Shown here: positions 33,401 through 45,110 of the stretch, in pieces
Position numbering within the stretch: the first letter of the stretch is position 1
How the letters are laid out: the number at the start of each line of letters is the position of its first letter
Assembly (NCBI GenBank): GCA_047495785.1
Contig: JBLDXI010000033.1
Span: forward strand, 2,356,001 to 2,420,000
Source of the DNA: Lepidodermella squamata
Taxonomy: Eukaryota > Gastrotricha
Reading direction: 5' to 3'
DNA length: 64,000 nt
Notes under the pieces: generated by a model
What the model was told of the DNA's origin: nothing
Databases searched by the model: none
Seen by the model: the letters and a program-made list of their open reading frames with translations, nothing else
Position numbers and translations under genes: made by a program

Positions 33401-34747
33401 GCGTATTCCGTCAACTACGCATACGCTGCCCGACCAACCTATTCCGCCAGCTATGTTGCCCCTCGTACCTCGTATGGCGTTTCTTACGGCTACCAACCTG
33501 CCGCTTCTTATGGATATGGGTATGCGGGGGCGATGGGCAGTTCGCCTTATAACACCGGGTACAGCGCATATCAGCAGAATAACTACGGGACGGCTGGACT
33601 TCGAACTTCAGCCAGCTATGGTAACGGAATGTCTAATGTCAATAATGTTCCCCGAACTAATGTCCAATATGGTCCTAATACTGGAATCGCTGGAAACTAC
33701 AGACAGCCCGCCGTCGCTAGTGTTAGCGGTATGTATAACACAGGTTTAAATACCGGACTAGCCACGGGCACGGCTGGTAGTTACGGAACAGCTACTCGCA
33801 ACCAGGGAACCAATAACGCAGTTCCTACTCGACAAGCAGGCAGTAACGGAGCGGCCCGACCAACTGGGTCGGTGTCTGGCTCTGCTGGCATGGCTTCAAA
33901 TCAAGTTCGAACCAACAATTTGAATGGGTTCCTGAGCGAAGGTCGCGTGTCAACTGGCAACTCAGCGTCCTCCGTCAATGTAGCTGTTAGAACTCAGACC
34001 GGTGGAAATACAGCAAATGTTGGGCTGAACAGCCAGCAAAGACCAACCGGTTCGGTCTCAAGCTCAAACAGTGGCTCAATGAATAACCGACCATCTAACA
34101 CAGCTTCGTCGGGAGTTTACATCAACAGTAACAATAACCAGCGTCCCTCGGGTACTGTCAACACGGGTTCAGCTTCTGGATCTGGTTCAATCGGCTCAAG
34201 TTCCGGGACTTCGAATTCTAGACCGACTGGACTGATGTCGTCCGGCTCATATAGCGGCTCTGGTTCACTGAGCTCTTCAAACAACTACCGGCCGATATCA
34301 CCATCAGGTTCAAACATTGGCTATCCTAGCAACAATAGGCCGATTACAGCTGGGTCATCTTCGGGCTCTTCAGGCAGCAGGCCCTCTGGAACGGTATATT
34401 CAGGGTCTAACTCAAATAGCAGACCTGTTCAAGGCAGCTACTACGGCGGGAGTGTTGTCTCAGGAGGTGCTGTTGCATCAAGCAGTGGCAATAGCCGACC
34501 CTCCTCGAGCTCGAGCTATGTTTACGGTTCATCGTCCTCTAATAACAACTATCGCCCGTCTTCATCTGGATCATCATCAGGGTCGTTATTCGGAGGCATC
34601 AGCTACAGCAGTGGAGGCAGTAGCAGTGGTACCCGCTTGTCATCTTCGAGCCTGGGCGGCAGTAATACCCGTCAATCATCGGGCTCATCCAGCAGCCGCA
34701 ATTCGGGATCTTCAAGCAGCGGCACTCGGACCAGAACACGATCCTGA
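30466..34747 (+). CDS. Secreted furin-site protein, paralog A, with Ser/Gly/Asn-rich tail (1355 aa)
   Basis: Five exons, 30466-30756, 30810-31836, 31890-32537, 32592-32725 and 32780-34747, all in phase. The signal peptide is MRKFVAILSTLLIGYSVAQ. The first ~650 residues form a two-part globular region shared with the downstream gene: an N-terminal beta-rich part ([49 protein letters not shown]) and an alpha-helical part ([44 protein letters not shown]). Dibasic furin-type sites RVKR-D and RTKR-D, and GRERR, fall in linkers, predicting cleavage into chains. Exon 5 encodes a Tyr/Pro-rich segment and then a long low-complexity tail rich in Ser, Gly, Asn and Thr with NRPSGT/RPTGSVSGS-like repeats, as in silks, glues and matrix proteins. 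No known family recognised. AATAAA at 34870-34875. Confidence 0.85.
33060..34740 (+). repeat. Low-complexity coding tail (Gln/Asn, Tyr, then Ser/Gly)
   Basis: Within paralog A: a Gln/Asn-rich start, a Tyr-dense block (about 33180-33600, e.g. YYRPATTYYYQPAYVV), then degenerate Ser-Gly-Asn units with recurring RPSG/RPTG to the stop. Confidence 0.85.
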
Positions 34748-35310
34748 ACATATTAACGCTCTATTTTCTTCATTTTAAATGCTCCGATAACCTTATATTA
34801 TACAATTTGAATCTCCGGAAACTCTGTATGATAAGAATTTTCGACTTTATTTTATCACCACGTAGTCTGAATAAAATCGCATGCTGTTATAACGCACGAA
34901 GACGAGGTGTTTGTTTTGAAGGTTACCGAGTTCGAAGGATAGAACATCACCCCCGCTTTATTAATTATTTCTTAGACAACATTAGTCTGAGAGCTTTCTA
35001 GGCACGTGCATGTCTTCAGTTCGCTGACAATGACTCAGAATTGAGAATATCGTTAGGGTTAAGGTATAAACAAAAAGCGGCTTCAATAATTAATAAACAT
35101 TTGTTGCTAAGCTTTCACGTCACGTTTTGTTTCGACGTGCGCGCGGGAGGGGAAAAAACGAAAGGCGATCGATACGCATGGAACAAACTCGTCCACAATC
35201 GATCGAATGCAGTTTCGATACGTCTAAACCCAAGCAGCAGGGTTACCATCACGTACTACTCAAAAATAGCAAGGCATTGTGAAAAGCTCCGTTATTAATA
35301 GATACAGGTG
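34748..35310. other. Intergenic, paralog A to paralog B
   Basis: About 560 bases, with the paralog A poly(A) signal and the upstream region of paralog B. No gene seen. Confidence 0.5.
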
Positions 35311-38300
35311 ATGTATCAGCAACTTTTGCTGACTGTGGCAACCCTTGGTCATGTTGCCAGTCTCGGCACGACCCCAGGCAGTAATGACTTTGGCCTGCCA
35401 ACAATGGCACCGCAGAATATTCCGCTGCCGGAAAGCGCTGTCGATGTTAGACTTGTCTTGAGCAGTGGCCCGGCAAAGAATCAGCAGTTGACAATTAACC
35501 CAAATGCTCCACTAGCTTCGCAATTGTCGAAAATATCGGTACATCGAGAAGGATCAAATCGCCTAATTTATTGTGTAAAATTGTATTTTTAAGATTCGCG
35601 TCCTCGTTAACAATGGTTCAATCCGAACCGACGCTGATCCTGCTCTGTCGTCAGTCTTCGTCTATTTAACAAGGTTACCTGGCATTAACTTGACTGACTT
35701 GGAAGACCCGACTGGCAAGATTATCTGGTCCCCGGAAACTCTCTACATCGGAGAGCATTCTCTGCAAGGTTCGAGTGTGCCAGAACGTTATCACCTAACA
35801 TTAAGCCCCTTTCTTATATAGGAATGAAGAAAGGCGACACAAAATCTCTGACCTATGAATCATATTCGTTAAACGTTCAGTCAGAACCAGTTCTTTGTGG
35901 CGATGCTATTTTAGTTTGGCGTTTCGACCCATTCGGATCGTCACGAGACTACAACGCGACTAATCATACGCTGGCATTCAACGTAACCATCTCTTGCTCA
36001 GACTCCCAGCTAAAGAGCCCGAGATCTGTTGAGATCATACCTGATTTTCAATCTGCAGGCCATCGTGCGGCGGCGTTGATCTACGGCGGTGGCCAGCTGA
36101 AGCGTGCCATTGTTTACATGGTAAACTTTTTCATTTTCTCAATTGCTTGAGGTGACATTTTTCGCACAAAAGGGCTATCCTCAAGATACATGGGCCCAAT
36201 TGGAGGCAGTAGGTGACCCTAATGTGCTGGCCTACATCGGCCGCATGAGACTCCTGACTGGCCGAGAGCGGCGGCTGAAGAAATCGACAGAAGGCTGCAT
36301 GTATGAATCTTCGGTCTCGAAACTGGATTCTTCTAGCTTGTCCCAACTCGCTGATGCACTTGAGTCTTACTACAGTTGGGTTAGTAGTTCAGCGAGTAGT
36401 AAGCGCGCGAAGCGCCAAACATCACCGATTTCGCTTAACACTGGCCTTCGACCGGGCGCCCTTATCTCTGGCAGTATTGTAGCACCTGTAGCGCCAGTGG
36501 CACCCGTTGCAGCTTTCTCACCTTCAGTTGCGCCCGTCGCGCCCGTTGCGCCCGTTGCGCCCATTGCTCCCGTTGCTCCCGTTGCACCCGTTGCACCCGT
36601 TGCGCCCGTTGCGCCCGTTGCGCCTGTAGCACCAGTGGCAGCTGTTACTCCCGTTGCTCCCATTGGAGCATTCGTTCTACCCACGGTCGGGGTATCTGGA
36701 CTGTCTGCATCCATGAACCCTTCTGATATGATTAACATGATGTGGGGCATGTTACCCAATGGTATGGACGCCTCATTTTCGGGTACCATCAATTCGTCTA
36801 GCATTTCACCGGACATGATTCCTGATGAGTTGAAAATGGTGATTCGCTTCATTCGTCTAATTGCTGATAGCGACGAGCGACTTCAAGCTGACCTGTTCAG
36901 CAAGCTGGACAGCACAACAACAAAACAACTTATCAGAGGTAAATTAAAAGGCAGATTTTGGTGAAATAACTTTAAAATCATCTTTCAGTTGCGACAATCG
37001 TGTCAAGGATAAGCATGGATCCCACTATTTTCGGGCAGCTCATGCTCACGAAACAAAACTGCCCAGCAAAGTGGCTCAACAAATATGCTAGATTTGTCAC
37101 TGAGATGTACGGACTGATGACAAGTATCAGATTTCCTGTGAAAGATGTCGCTCCTCTAATGGCCAACTCCTCGGATGACGGTGCCGTTCGACGCACTCTG
37201 TGCTGGGTCTTCAACAATCTGGCTAACCAAGAAAACGATATGTTAACATCGTACGATGCCAGTATGACTTGGACGTCGAACTTGGGCTTTGACACGTTGT
37301 TTGACATTGCTTCAAGCTGGGCGCAGTCAAATTCGAAAGGGGATGCGGCGAATAAATCAGTCCCTGTAAGCGGTAGCAACATAAACTTTGCTGCTAACAT
37401 CGGCTCTGGATCTTCGGCAACATTCGGACTGCCGTCCTCCTCAGTCAATGTCAACATGCAACCAGGCAGTAGCGGCGCTGACGTAAAAGTAGGCAGCCAA
37501 CAACAAGGTGACCTTGGAACCAGCATGTCATGGTCAGCTGGCTTGGGCAGCCTCGGAAGTATCGGATTAGGTACCAGTGTAAACTTCAATCTACCAATGC
37601 TTAGCATGAACGTCAACGGAATCGGACGGAAACGTCGACAAGCCTCGGCTGCAGGCTGCAGTGTTGATATCAATCAGTTTATCTCTTGGACACAGCCATT
37701 CCCAATCTTTTGGATGGGTATGAATATTGTTTTATCCAAAATAAAATACTGACTGAATTTGTAACTTTTTTCAGAACGAAGAGGGAAAATCTATCAAGGT
37801 GTACGTTCGCCGCTGACTAGCAAGTCAGATCAGAGAGTCAACTGGCGATCTGTTGCCTCGCTCCAATGCTCCGGTGGCTGTGGGTACGGGACAGGTTATG
37901 GCGAAGACGATTGGGATGTAAGTATTACATTTAAAATTTTGGTTGCACATTACTCTCTGTCAAATTATAGCTTATGATTGACCCTTTCATCGAAGTATTC
38001 ATTATGAGCTTCTACGGATATGGCACTCGTTACGGATACGGTTATGGAGCCAATTCATACGGTTATGGAAACAGAGGTAGTTCGGGTTCTGATAAAAAGC
38101 AGAATAACGGCGGTGCGTTGTTCCGCGATGTCTCTGGGGTCGGAGGGGGCTCTGTCACAAACCAATCAGGTGGCAAGCAGAACCCCGGTTCAAACGGGGC
38201 TGGTGGTCAGGGGCCCAGTGGAACTGGTAATAACGGCGGGTCTACTAGCGGTTCCGGAAATTCAAGGCCAAGTGGAGGTAACGTTACGCCTGGGAATGTT

Positions 38301-41196
38301 GGCAGTGGTTCCAACAATAACAAGGGCCCAAGTGGTTCGAGTAATGGAGGATTCACGCAAAATAACAATCAGGGACGTGTTGATCTGTTTGGCAAAACCC
38401 AAGGAAGCCAAACTCAGTTCAACTACAACGTGAAATACCAGTATCAAATCTACTACAAAATCTATTATGGCTACAATAATAAGCAGCCCAGCAATGGTGG
38501 TAATCAAAATGGTGGTTCCTCATCTGGCCGTCCTGGGACCGGTACTGCAAAACCAAATATTAAAGTGGTGCGCCAACGGCAAAACATGCAGCAGCAGATT
38601 TTGTTAACCTACGTCGTGAAAAATAGCGCTAACAACATCCTACTAAGTGGCGGCATGGATTCAAACGGTAGAATTCGAGTTCCGATCGGTGGCTCGGTTG
38701 GAACAGGCAGCATTCAATTCCGAACGCCAGCGCCAAACAATATGAACACTCGCGGCAACGGGATAGATGGCGGGATGGTCAATGGTCAGTGGGTTAATGG
38801 ACAATGGGTGGCGTGGAACTCTACCAATTGGAGCACCAGGTCATACACAGATCGCAACCCTGCTTCCTCATCAACCACAAGCCAGAGAAGCTCTACGACA
38901 ATCCGAACATCTCCAGTTGCTTCGAGCTCGACGACTCAGCGAACCAATAGTCCAGGGAATGGAGCTTCATCGACTACTTCGAACCGGCCTTCATCGTCAA
39001 CTACAGCCATGCGAACCAGTTCCGTTAATGCAGCCGCCTCATCATCCACAACTAGACAAAGCAGTCCGAGTTCTACTATTTCAACCAGTGGAACAACATC
39101 AACTTCTAAACCTCCGAGCGCGTCGCCATCATCGTCTTCTACAATTTCGACAACAAAAACACCACAAGCCGCAACAGCAACAACAACGACAACAATCAAA
39201 GCCACTTCGTCATCGACTGTTTCGCAATCAGCTTCAACTTCGACTGCTAAGCCATCATCGTCTTCTACAATTTCGACTTCTACTTCTTCGACAACAAAAA
39301 CTCCACAAGCCGCAACAGCAACAACAACGACAACAATCAAAGCCACTTCGTCATCAACCGTTTCGCTATCAGCTTCAACCTCGACTGCTAAGCCGTCATC
39401 GACCGCAGCTACTGCTTCAGCTACCCTGTATGACTGCAACGCTAGCTCAAAGTATTTCAACCTGACTGGCTCAATGACGTGGGATGAGGGCAGCCAAAAA
39501 TGCAAGGCGGCTGGTGGCAGAATGGCCAGAGTTCGCTCAGCCGAGGAGCAAGCTGCAGTCGCCATCTTAGCTAGTGAGCTTGAGCCATGCTATTGAGTAT
39601 TGTCTTCAAATTATGTATTTTTAACAGAGCTGGGAAGTTCGACGTGGGGCTGCAACGGTTACTGGATCGGTGGCAGAGCGGCTGCTGGGAATTCGTCATA
39701 CTTCTGGGAGGAAGGCACGCCTTTCACCTACACAAACTGGGCATCGACGCCGGACAAGCAGCCTGACGGTTCTGGCTGCACCGCGGGCACTCCAACAGGT
39801 GTTTGTCTTCGAATCGCCTACGGAGGCGTTTGGGATGATATTTATTGCGCTACTGCTAACAAGATGCAAGGTGTCATTTGTGAAAAGTTCTGCAACAATG
39901 ATGCAGTTACTGCATCCAGTGCATCGACCAGTTCGACCGTTAAGGCCAGCTCGGCTACAACTACAACAACGACAACAACGAAATCATCCAGCCCTGTAAC
40001 ATCAACAAAACCAATCGAGACGACAACGAAGGCTTCTAGCTCAACCACTACTACTACTGCTACCACTACAAAAATTACTACGACTACCCCTACTACCACT
40101 ACAAGTACTACTTCTACTACCACCCCTACTACCACAACGAGAACAACTTCTACTACTACCCCGTCTACCACTACAAGAGCTACTTCTACTACTACTGCTA
40201 CCCCTACTACGACCACAAAAACAACCTCCACCACAACTAGCCCAACGACCACTACAACTACAACCACTACCCCTACTACGACCACAAAAACAACGTCAAC
40301 CACAACTAGCCCAACGACCACTACAACTACCGCTAAAGCGACGTCTACAACTACGACAACAGCACCAAAGACATCTAGCTCAACTACGACGAAGAGTTCG
40401 GGAAGTTCGACGACCAAGAAAAAATCGGGTGGATCTGATGATAATTCGAAAGAAGACAACTCAAAGGACGACAACTCCGGTGAGAGCAAGTCAAAGACCA
40501 CAGCAAAATCAGCAACTACTACTACGACAACAACAGCGAAGACTAGTACTGCGAGCACTGCGAAGTCAACAGCTGCAACTACTACAACGAAAGCAACCAC
40601 TGCTGCGCCAACAACGACAACTACGACCAAAGCAGCGACTACGACTACGACAGCTGCTACGGTTACGCTGTACGACTGCAACCCGAGCACCAAGTATTTC
40701 AACCTGACTGGTTCAATGACGTGGGACGAGGGCAGTCAGAAGTGCAAAGCTGCCGGCGGTCGCATGGCGCGGGTGTTGACGGCAGATGAGCAAACCGCAG
40801 TCGCTAATTTAGCTAGTAAGTCTTAGCTGAAAATATCTATTCTGTGATTTACATTTCGCTATTTCAGAACTCGGAAGTTCAACTTGGGGCTGTAACGGTT
40901 ACTGGATTGGTGGAAAGGCGACGTCGACTAACGCGACTTTCTTCTGGGAAGACGGCACGGCTTTCAGTTACACCAATTGGGCATCGACGCCTGACAAGCA
41001 GCCGTCGTACTCGGGCTGCAACTCCGGGAGTCCATCGGGTGTTTGCACCCGTATCGCCTACGGAGGCGTTTGGGACGACATTTACTGCGCGACCACCAAT
41101 AAAATGCAGGGAGTGATCTGCGAGAAGTACTGCAACAGTAGCGCAACGACGGCGAAGAGCTCTGGCACTACCACTACCCTGAGAACTCGCAGCTAA
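35311..41196 (+). CDS. Secreted furin-site protein, paralog B, mucin-like with two C-type lectin domains (1819 aa)
   Basis: Nine phase-consistent exons: 35311-35538, 35594-35768, 35822-36120, 36173-36938, 36989-37717, 37775-37917, 37971-39573, 39628-40815 and 40868-41196. The start [19 protein letters not shown] is a plausible signal peptide. The N-terminal half is homologous to paralog A ([66 protein letters not shown]), with furin-type sites KRAKR-Q and GRKRR-Q. Residues about 337-400 are a Pro-Val-Ala tripeptide repeat. After a Gly/Asn-rich section come Ser/Thr mucin stretches and two C-type lectin domains, about residues 1266-1405 and 1661-1800. Both keep [14 protein letters not shown] and GGVWDDIYC...GVICEK; the first has QPD, a galactose-type calcium-site motif. 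The two lectin domains are near copies with introns at the same codon. AATAAA at 41281-41286. Confidence 0.88.
36479..36672 (+). repeat. 9-base tandem repeat encoding Pro-Val-Ala
   Basis: About 18-20 copies of GTTGCGCCC-like units in paralog B, giving (APV)n. It also produces a long collagen-like frame on the minus strand, which is a shadow. Confidence 0.9.
39930..40660 (+). repeat. Thr-rich mucin-coding repeat (ACN)n
   Basis: A long run of ACT/ACC/ACA/ACG codons with Ser and Lys between the lectin domains of paralog B. Two similar 100-base units (39165-39260 and about 39295-39385) precede lectin domain 1. Such segments are dense O-glycosylation targets. Confidence 0.85.
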
Positions 41197-42098
41197 TTCA
41201 AGACCCGGTTTCAAATTATTTAGATGGACTTTTTCGATATTACCCGATGCACTTTCTTTTTCTGCTGTTCTTGGCTGAAGAATAAAATTTAAAAAAAAAT
41301 AGACATTTCGTATTGTTTCATTTATTTTTTGCAGCATTGATTGACAAAACTGGCAGCACAAATGCAGTCACATACTCGAAAACGTACTCCATTATATTAT
41401 AATTAATTCTGAAAAGAACAGAAAAGTTATATCAACGACGACAAGAAGACGTGTAACATGAATCCGCGCAACGATTGCCCCAGCTCAATCACAAATAGAA
41501 GGGTTCGTATTGATCACGACAAAGAGAAACCAAAGCAAGTCATCTCTCGAGAGCAGTTCATAGACACATTCGTTAAATTTTTCACTAGAAGTCCGCTATA
41601 TAATAATACTATAGTATTTTTGCCTACGCTATATCGTTAGGCCATTCTCAGACACCAGACAATAATACGATTATTTCAGTGAATTCAGGCACATTATGTA
41701 ATAAGCCCATTTTTCATCATTACAGGGTTGCGAAAGACGACATACGATAAAATATAATATTCAGGCGGGTGGGTGGGTGGACAAAAATTGCACAAGCCAG
41801 GGTACACGGAGAGGCAGGTTTTCAGATACGCCCGGTCATGGTAGTTCTTTAATTTGATCGCACTCACTTCACAATTTGTTCGACGCGTTTTCAGTTCTAA
41901 AATCTGACTTGAAAAAGTAATTTGTTATAGTGCGAAAAAAATCATATCAAGGTTACATAGAATTCGAAGTAAAAAAACAAGCGTGGCCTAGCGTATAACG
42001 AAGATAAGCGGGCAAAAAACAAAATTCGATTTTTTGGATTTTAGTGGTGAAATCTCAACTCTTGGTTTTTTACGCATGACGTGAGTAGAAAAGAATCG
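41197..42098. other. Intergenic between converging paralog B and EPS15
   Basis: About 900 bases between two 3' ends. It holds the paralog B poly(A) signal and presumably the EPS15 3' UTR. A GGGT microsatellite occurs near 41766-41779. No gene. Confidence 0.5.
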
Positions 42099-45037
42099 TT
42101 ATTTGCGAACTGCCCAGGCATCGTCATCGTCGAACCCGGACGAAGCGGCGGCCGAACTGCCGAATGCACTCGCGAAACCGTCGTCTGAGAACGGATCGGG
42201 GCCGCTGCTCTTGAACGGGTCGGCGGCGGTACTCGAGGCGAATGGATCGTTCTTGGCAGTCGGAAAGGTCGCGGCGAAAGGGTCGGCTTTCCCTTGCGCA
42301 GGCGATTGGTAGTGCCCGGCCGAGTTCGGAATGGGGGTCATCGCCTTTTTGGGAGGTGGCGGCCGGGCCGGGGGAGGAGCGCCGCCTTTAGCAGCGGCCG
42401 CGGCGAGAGCTTCGAATGAGGCGTTGACAGGGGGTGCAGACACAGACCGAATGTGAGGATCCTGAAAAATCGGAAATGGTGAAATGAAAAAAGTTAAGGT
42501 GGGTACTTACGGCAGCAGCTGCATTGCCCCAGAAGAGATCGGTGATGAAGTCATCGCCGCCTGCAGTGGCGGTGGGAGGAGATTGGGGGGTCGAGGCTAG
42601 ATTACTGGAAGAGCCAGGGGCAGGGGGTCGCATCGGCGGAACTTTCGTCGCCGAGGGCACAGGGGCAGTCGAGGCGAACGGGTCGGGCTGAGGTTTCATC
42701 ACCAGCACCTGTAATAGCTGAGCGACACTGACGTCTGGGTCGAAGTTAGGCTCTGGCGCCGAGGCATCGTCGTTTAGAAGGCGATCATACGAATCAGTCG
42801 CATCCTGCAGCAATGTGCCCAATCTTTCCAAACACTTCAGCCGGTTTTGCAGCTCCTCGCACTGCCGGTTCAGATTCGCGGTTTCCGCCGCTTCTGCCTC
42901 GGCTAATTGACGCTGTTGCGCTACACTGGCCTCCATCTGCCTCTCCTGATTGCGAATCTGATCGACCTGCTGCCTCAACTCGACAAGGTCTTGTTGCTTT
43001 TCCTGAAAAATTATTGAAAAAACATTCAAAACCAGGCTGAAATTCGGAAAAATACATGCAATTAGTGTTAAGAAATGATATACTGACAACTACCATTTTT
43101 AGTCAATATGCTAAAGGGGGCATCTCAAACTCAAGGTATTATGTCAGTATTATTTAAATAAATACCAAATATTCCGCACTCTTTTCCTCTTCCTAGTATC
43201 ACGTCAAGTAAATTGCGAGCTCACGCGTATTATAGCAGGCGATTTGCAAGTAACTCACCTGAGATTTCGTTTGATAGTCGGTTATATTCTGTTGAATTTG
43301 CGCCGTTTCTTCCGCTTCTTGCTGCTTCTTTTCACGAACATCGTCGATGGCTCGTTGACAGCGATTCCTCTGCGCAAAGAGATAGAATGCAAGCATTTAA
43401 TCAAGCGCATAGCTTTATAAAATATTAAAATATGCGATATTTAAGAAGCTCAGTAAATTAGTTTTCGATCAAGTTAGATCAGCTGGATTAACAAAACCAT
43501 CATAGCAGAAACAACTAGCGCCCTGGTTCGAAAATTACCTGTTCATCTAAATCGTCCAGTCGCTTTTGGGCCTCTACTCGTTGTTGCTCAAGTTGTTGCA
43601 GAAGGTTTGTAAGCTGGTCAACTTCCCGCTGCAGCTGAGAGAGATCTGCATGGCACCTGTTAACTTCCGTTTGGTTCTGATCGATTTCACTCTCGGCCGC
43701 CAGGCGCTCCTTCCGAATGCCGTCGACTTCGGAGGAAAGTTCTTGCAACTCCTTGTTTTCAGGAAATTCAGACGAGGCAGCGGAGACGGGCGCAATGCCG
43801 GCAACGGGTGGCCGCATACTAGGCGGTATCATCTCAGGTGTCAGTTGAACAGGCAAATCGACCCCGCGAAGTCTCGCATTTGTCAAATACATTGCTAGGG
43901 CAAACTGTTCCGTATTCAATTTTCCAGCCCCGGTCGAATCACACAACTGCCAGATGTGGGCTAAAATAGCAGGGGGAAGTCCGGACTTCATGAAAATGTC
44001 ACGTGCTTCAGCCCCAGTGAGAAAGCCGGTTTTGTTGACGTCGGCCGCTAGGAATAACGCGTCATATTGCGCCTTTTCGGCCGGGGTGACAACCCATGGA
44101 ATTGCGACTGGTTGCACAGGAGCGGCTAGAACGGGAGCAAGGACAGGCGTTGGCATCAAAGCACCCAGATCTTGTTGACTAGACGTGGCCGGCATACCAC
44201 TTCCCGCCAGCACGACATTGACTTTTGACGGCGGAATGAGAGATGCCCCCAACACAGCTGGCAATGGCTGTTTTTCCATGGAAACTTTGTAGACCAGGTG
44301 CATGGCAAGGATGAACTCCTCCCGGTCGAGCGCGCCATCTCGGTCGATATCGGACAAATCCCAGATTTTGCCAAGAATGTCGACTGGCAGTCGAGATTTC
44401 ATGAAAACCTGCCGGCAAAGCGCGCCGGGTAGCACGCCATTGACCGGGCCGAGTGAATCGAAAACCTGGTTGTATTTGGCCTGCTCGCTGGATGAAACCT
44501 CCCAAGTACCAGACACGCCCACAGCATTGGACTCGGCAATTCTAGACGCCTCACCGAGATTCGGAGGCAGCACGTCGACACCCAAGTTCTCAACTGATGG
44601 CTCCAAACCCAACGAGCTTTGCGCGATTGCGATCAACTTTAAAGCCACGCAAAAATCATGGTAGTCCAGATAGCCTTTGGCGCCCTTGTCTGACTTGTCC
44701 CAGATCGCTGCCAGGACGTCTTGGCCGAGGTTTGACTGCTTAAGGAAAACAACGGCATCGATAGCCATCACCGTTCCAGTTTTCTTCGTATCGGCTTGCT
44801 GGAAGAGAGATTCGTATATGGCTCGATGAGACCCCACAATCTGCAAAGACATGATTAATATTAAAATCAGAATGCCTCAAATGAAGTCAGCTTAAAAATT
44901 TGACATGAAAGAATCAGCAGAATAATAAGTTGCATCATCAAAATTCAAATGGATTAACAAGAGCATCATTTTCAATTACAATTAACAAAATTTAAACTGA
45001 AGTCAATTACCGTGTTAATTGCTGGCCGTTCTGCCAT
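42099..45037 (-). CDS. EPS15: EPS15 family endocytic adaptor (764 aa)
   Basis: Five exons, 45037-45011, 44840-43539, 43369-43259, 43002-42511 and 42461-42099. EPS15/EPS15R proteins start clathrin-coated pits by linking FCHO, AP-2 and NPF cargo adaptors. Three EH domains occur: about residues 10-100 (YESLFQQADTKKTG, IWDKSDKGAKGYLDYHDF), 120-215 (VFMKSRLPVDILGKIWDLSD, DRDGALDREEFILAMHL) and 255-350 (IFMKSGLPPAILAHIWQLCD). EH2 has the best EF-hand loop. A coiled coil follows, about 370-560, rich in Gln/Glu/Arg, for oligomerisation. The C-terminal third has at least five DPF AP-2-binding motifs (DPFAST, DPFAAT, DPFASS, DPFKSS, DPFSDD) and a Pro-rich stretch. No ubiquitin-interacting motif is seen at the C-terminus, unlike vertebrate EPS15. 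Only 73 bases separate its ATG from the PPCS stop. Confidence 0.93.
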
Positions 45038-45060
45038 GGTCAAATGAAAATAAATAACCC

Positions 45061-45080
45061 CTATATCGAAGAAAGAAGAA
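45061..45080 (-). promoter_or_regulatory. Acceptor-like site in the PPCS-EPS15 gap
   Basis: On the minus strand TTCTTCTTTCTTCGATATAG ends 23 bases before the EPS15 ATG, inside a 73-base intercistronic gap. A possible trans-splice acceptor; a 5' UTR cis-intron is unlikely in so short a gap unless it starts inside PPCS. Confidence 0.45.
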
Positions 45081-45110
45081 CGGATTTAATAATTTAAATC
45101 ATAAAATCAA

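Noticed and set aside
36143-36172. Coding start at 36143 for part of paralog B
   Set aside because: It reads through the intron acceptor; homology to paralog A (GYP.D.W) shows the exon begins at 36173.
36370-36852. Collagen-like minus-strand frame with Gly-Ala-Thr repeats
   Set aside because: It is the reverse reading of the (APV)n repeat in paralog B, whose frame is supported by flanking conserved sequence and introns.
38936-40702. Long Val-rich minus-strand frames (209 and 286 codons)
   Set aside because: Antisense of Thr/Ser mucin codons; long only because ACN codons lack antisense stops.
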